NCBI GenBank assembly: GCA_965214305.1
Contig: OZ243949.1
Location: 868,001-932,000 of the forward strand
Direction of reading: 5' to 3'
From: Azophilus sp965214305
Lineage (GTDB): Bacteria > Pseudomonadota > Gammaproteobacteria > Pseudomonadales > Azotimanducaceae
DNA length: 64,000 nucleotides
Part shown: one piece after another, positions 61,363 to 64,000 of the stretch
Position numbering within the stretch: position 1 is the first letter of the stretch
Layout of the letters: every line of letters begins with the position of its first letter
Notes under the pieces: model-generated
What the model saw: the letters and a program-made list of their open reading frames with translations, nothing else
Database searches by the model: none
What the model was told of the DNA's origin: nothing
Program-made: the position numbers and the translations under genes

Positions 61363-61462
61363 TTAGTCCGCCTATCCCACCGGTTCCCCGTTGCCCGCAT
61401 CTGTAAAACAGCCCCAACTGAACCCGCGCAACCGTTGGGGGCCAAGCACACAATAGGATAAG

Positions 61463-61485
61463 CTAGGAGCCTCTGCCGCGGGAAT
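61463..61485 (+). repeat. Family A tip between lnt and gatC
   Basis: CTAGGAGCCTCTGCCGCGGGAA matches the left terminus of family A. It lies in the 187-bp gap between lnt and gatC; nothing else is recognisable there. Confidence 0.6.
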
Positions 61486-61549
61486 AAGCAATGCCACCCC
61501 GCTCGCTGTTGGCAAAATTCATTCGACGCAAGACACCGCCGCAAACAAT

Positions 61550-61822
61550 ATGGACATCGATCACCTCGCCCGCCTCGCCGCGCTACGCTTAAGCGATGCC
61601 GAACGCAAGGCGGTGCGCGCCGACCTGGAGCGCATCGTCGCCATGGTTGGCCGGATGCAAGCGGTTGTCACCGACGGGGTGGCGCCGCTCGCCCATCCGC
61701 TCGACGCGGCGCAACGGCTGCGGCGCGATGAACCGACCGAGACGGTGGACCGTGCCCACAACCAAGCCGGCGCGCCAGCAATCCGCGATGGCCTTTATCT
61801 CGTGCCGCGCGTGATCGAATAA
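61550..61822 (+). CDS. gatC: Aspartyl/glutamyl-tRNA amidotransferase subunit C
   Basis: A 90-residue GatC: DHLARLAALRLSDAERKAVRADLERIVAMVGRMQ and the C-terminal LRRDEPTETVDR, which wraps around GatA and GatB. Four bp before gatA. Needed to make Gln-tRNA or Asn-tRNA by transamidation. Confidence 0.95.
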   Translation: MDIDHLARLAALRLSDAERKAVRADLERIVAMVGRMQAVVTDGVAPLAHPLDAAQRLRRDEPTETVDRAHNQAGAPAIRDGLYLVPRVIE

Positions 61823-61826
61823 GCCG

Positions 61827-63326
61827 ATGACAACCCATGCGGCGGTTCGCCAAGTTGCCGGGGAACTGGCGCGTGGCGACTATTCGAGTACCGAATTGGT
61901 AAGGGCGGCCCTCAAGCGCGCCCAGCGTTTGAATGCCTCCCTCAATTGCCTGATCACGATTGACGAAGAAAAGGCGTTGGCCGCCGCCGCCGCCGCCGAT
62001 GAGCACCTACGCAATGGCACCGCCACGCCATTGACCGGTATTCCCATCGCCCACAAGGACCTGTTCTGTATCGACGGTTGGCGAACCACCTGCGGCTCGC
62101 GGATGCTGGCGGACTTCGTTGCGCCCTACACCGCCACCGCCGTACAACGATTGATTGATGCGGGCACCGTCACCATCGGTAAAACCAACATGGACGAGTT
62201 CGCCATGGGCTCCTCCAACGAAAACAGCTATTTCGGGCCGGCGGCCAACCCGTGGCGCACCGATTGCGTGCCCGGCGGTTCCTCCGGTGGTTCCGCGGCT
62301 TGCGTCGCGGCCGGCATCACGCCGCTTGCCACCGGGACGGATACCGGCGGTTCCATACGCCAACCCGCCGCCTTTTGCGGCGTCACCGGGCTGAAACCCA
62401 CCTATGGCCGTGTGTCGCGCTACGGCATGATCGCTTTTGCGTCCAGTCTCGATCAGGGCGGTGCCTTCGGCGGCAATGTTGAGGACGTGGCGCTCTGCTA
62501 CGCCCAAATGGCTGGCTTCGACCCCATGGATTCAACATCAAGCGAGTACCCGGACGCCTGGCTCGAAAGGATAAAGGATCAGGGTGTGGGCACTTGGGAG
62601 GCACCGCCAACCATCGGCCTGGTCACGCAATTCCTCGACCGCCTTGGGGCGGAATCGCAGCTACTTGAGGAGGCGCGCGCGGGCCTCGAAAAACTCGGCT
62701 GCCGCTGCCAGGAAGTCTCGTTGCCCCATACCGACGCGGCGGTGGCGGCCTATTACATCGTTGCCGGTGCCGAAGCCTCGACCAATCTATCGCGTTACGA
62801 CGGCGTGCGCTTCGGCCATCGCTGCAGCGAACCCGAGTCGTTGCGGGATCTGTACGAACGTTCGCGCAGCGAGGGTTTCGGCGCCGAGGTCAAACGGCGG
62901 ATTCTCACCGGTACCTACGCCCTCTCGGTCGGCTACTTCGATGCCTACTACGTCAAGGCGCAACGCATTCGTCGGTTGATCCAAGAGGACTTCCTACGCG
63001 CCTTTGCATCCGTCGATTTGTTGCTGGCGCCGGTAACGCCGGGCACCGCCTTCGTCCGCGGGGCCTTCGCTGACGACCCGGTGGCCATGTACAGCCAGGA
63101 TTTATTCACCATACCGGTGAGCCTGGCCGGTCTGCCCGCCCTGTCGATGCCCTGCGGCTTCCACAACGGCCTGCCGGTGGGCGCCCAGTTGATCGCCGCG
63201 CCTTTTGACGAGCGGCGCCTATTGCAAACCGGGGCCGCCTATCAACGGGCGACCGATTGGCATAGCCAGCATCCGGAAACGGCAGCCGGGATGCACGAGG
63301 AGGCGCCTCGTTCGCAAGCGCGTTGA
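61827..63326 (+). CDS. gatA: Aspartyl/glutamyl-tRNA amidotransferase subunit A
   Basis: A 499-residue amidase-signature enzyme with the triad Lys77 (GIPIAHKDLF), Ser152 (PGGSSGGSAA) and Ser176 (TDTGGSIRQPAA). FMGSSNENSYFGPAANPW-like and FCGVTGLKPTYGRVSRYGMIAFASSLDQ segments are diagnostic of GatA rather than other amidases. Releases ammonia from glutamine for GatB. Length standard. Confidence 0.98.
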   Translation: MTTHAAVRQVAGELARGDYSSTELVRAALKRAQRLNASLNCLITIDEEKALAAAAAADEHLRNGTATPLTGIPIAHKDLFCIDGWRTTCGSRMLADFVAPYTATAVQRLIDAGTVTIGKTNMDEFAMGSSNENSYFGPAANPWRTDCVPGGSSGGSAACVAAGITPLATGTDTGGSIRQPAAFCGVTGLKPTYGRVSRYGMIAFASSLDQGGAFGGNVEDVALCYAQMAGFDPMDSTSSEYPDAWLERIKDQGVGTWEAPPTIGLVTQFLDRLGAESQLLEEARAGLEKLGCRCQEVSLPHTDAAVAAYYIVAGAEASTNLSRYDGVRFGHRCSEPESLRDLYERSRSEGFGAEVKRRILTGTYALSVGYFDAYYVKAQRIRRLIQEDFLRAFASVDLLLAPVTPGTAFVRGAFADDPVAMYSQDLFTIPVSLAGLPALSMPCGFHNGLPVGAQLIAAPFDERRLLQTGAAYQRATDWHSQHPETAAGMHEEAPRSQAR

Positions 63327-63385
63327 GGAGCTATCCAAGCCAGCCATAAAACTTCCTAGTATTTCGAGATAATGAGATCAATATA

Positions 63386-64000
63386 TTGAAAAAAAAGGAA
63401 AAATGGGAAGCTGTAATCGGCTTGGAGATGCATGTGCAATTGAACACGCGCAGCAAGATGTTCTCCGGTGCCGGCACCGTATTCGGGGCCGCGCCCAACA
63501 GCTACGCCTGCCCCGTTGATCTCGCCCTGCCGGGTACGCTGCCGGTGTTGAACGAAGCGGCGGTGCGTATGGCGGTGATGTTCGGGCTGGCCATCGGCGC
63601 GCAAATCAACCGCCTGTCTCGATTCGACCGCAAAAACTACTTTTACCCGGACCTGCCCAAGGGCTACCAAATCAGCCAGTTCGCCGAGCCTATCGTCGGT
63701 CGCGGTACCGTCGAGGTGCCGCTTGCAGGGGACCAATCCATCGCCGTTGGCATCACCCGCGCCCATCTGGAGGAAGACGCCGGCAAGTCCACCCACGATG
63801 CTTTTCCCGGCGAAACGGGCATCGACCTCAACCGCGCCGGCACACCGTTGCTTGAGGTGGTCTGCGCACCGGACCTCAGAACCCCGGCTCAGGCCACCGC
63901 CTGTTTTCGCAGCTTGCACAGGCTGGTGCGCCACCTAAAAATCTGCGATGGCGACCTCTCCCAAGGCAGCATGCGTTGCGACGCCAACGTTTCGGTGCGG
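63386..64000 (+). CDS. gatB: Aspartyl/glutamyl-tRNA amidotransferase subunit B, partial at the right window edge
   Basis: The first 205 residues of GatB are present: WEAVIGLEMHVQLNTRSKMFSG, NSYACPVDLALPGTLPVLNEAAV, SRFDRKNYFYPDLPKGYQISQF and THDAFPGETGIDLNRAGTPLLEVV. These form the cradle domain that phosphorylates and amidates the misacylated tRNA. The probable start is TTG at 63386, giving LKKKEKWEAVIG; the nearest ATGs are in other frames. The leader (about 63345-63405) is strikingly AT-rich. The rest of the gene lies beyond the window. Confidence 0.95.
   Translation, partial: MKKKEKWEAVIGLEMHVQLNTRSKMFSGAGTVFGAAPNSYACPVDLALPGTLPVLNEAAVRMAVMFGLAIGAQINRLSRFDRKNYFYPDLPKGYQISQFAEPIVGRGTVEVPLAGDQSIAVGITRAHLEEDAGKSTHDAFPGETGIDLNRAGTPLLEVVCAPDLRTPAQATACFRSLHRLVRHLKICDGDLSQGSMRCDANVSVR

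Noticed and set aside
1..64000. CRISPR array, tRNA or rRNA genes
   Set aside because: Repeats here are dispersed and palindromic, not regularly spaced with unique spacers. No cloverleaf or rRNA-like segment was found on reading.
1..64000. Insertion sequence or prophage
   Set aside because: No transposase, integrase or phage structural gene is encoded, despite the transposon-like repeat ends.

Overview
This is GC-rich chromosomal DNA from a gammaproteobacterium, probably an uncultivated or environmental lineage outside the Enterobacterales. The assignment rests on the right half, which carries the conserved order hisD, ibaG, mlaBCDEF, yrbG, kdsC, lptCAB, rpoN, hpf, ptsN, rapZ, ptsO, then pmbA, tldD, yhdP, rng, mreDCB and gatCAB, essentially the order known from Pseudomonas and relatives. 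Several members usually found in that block are absent here (murA and hisG, kdsD, maf), and zapE, mgtE and lnt sit inside or beside it.

Left part (1-30.4 kb) is an accessory catabolic region: a TonB-dependent receptor, three cytochromes P450 (one of the CYP153 alkane/acyl-chain terminal hydroxylase type), a cytochrome c/PQQ-propeller dehydrogenase directly downstream of the CYP153, and a full set of acyl-CoA genes (AMP-dependent acyl-CoA ligase, acyl-CoA dehydrogenase, two MaoC-type hydratases, two SCP2-type thiolases, DUF35 zinc-ribbon/OB partners, an HMG-CoA-synthase-like protein fused to DUF35, a class III CoA transferase), three SDR dehydrogenases and two luciferase-like flavin monooxygenases. 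Together they look like uptake, oxygenation, CoA activation and side-chain or ring beta-oxidation of a hydrophobic substrate (alkyl chain, terpenoid or steroid-like). The substrate is not readable from sequence. No transcription regulator was recognised in this region. A decayed P450 and a frameshifted VOC-family gene lie inside it.

Middle (30.5-33.1 kb) is a visibly more AT-rich island with a DNA methyltransferase, a probable restriction endonuclease overlapping it by 4 bp, and a broken trypsin-like protease. From 33.2 kb on come zapE, hisD and the conserved envelope block: phospholipid transport (Mla), LPS export (Lpt and KdsC), sigma-54 and the nitrogen PTS, Mg transport, the TldD/PmbA protease, YhdP, RNase G, the rod-shape complex, apolipoprotein N-acyltransferase and the GatCAB amidotransferase (gatB runs off the right edge).

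The most unusual feature is a set of dispersed, non-coding, palindromic repeats. Family A has three full copies, each exactly 167 bp from CTAG to CTAG, plus about a dozen partial or solo ends. At least seven genes take their TAG stop codon from the CTAG at the edge of such an element. Family B (77 bp) and family C (about 100-150 bp, long inverted arms) each occur three times. One C copy lies between two A ends exactly where murA-hisG would be expected. No transposase, CRISPR array, tRNA or rRNA was seen in the window.
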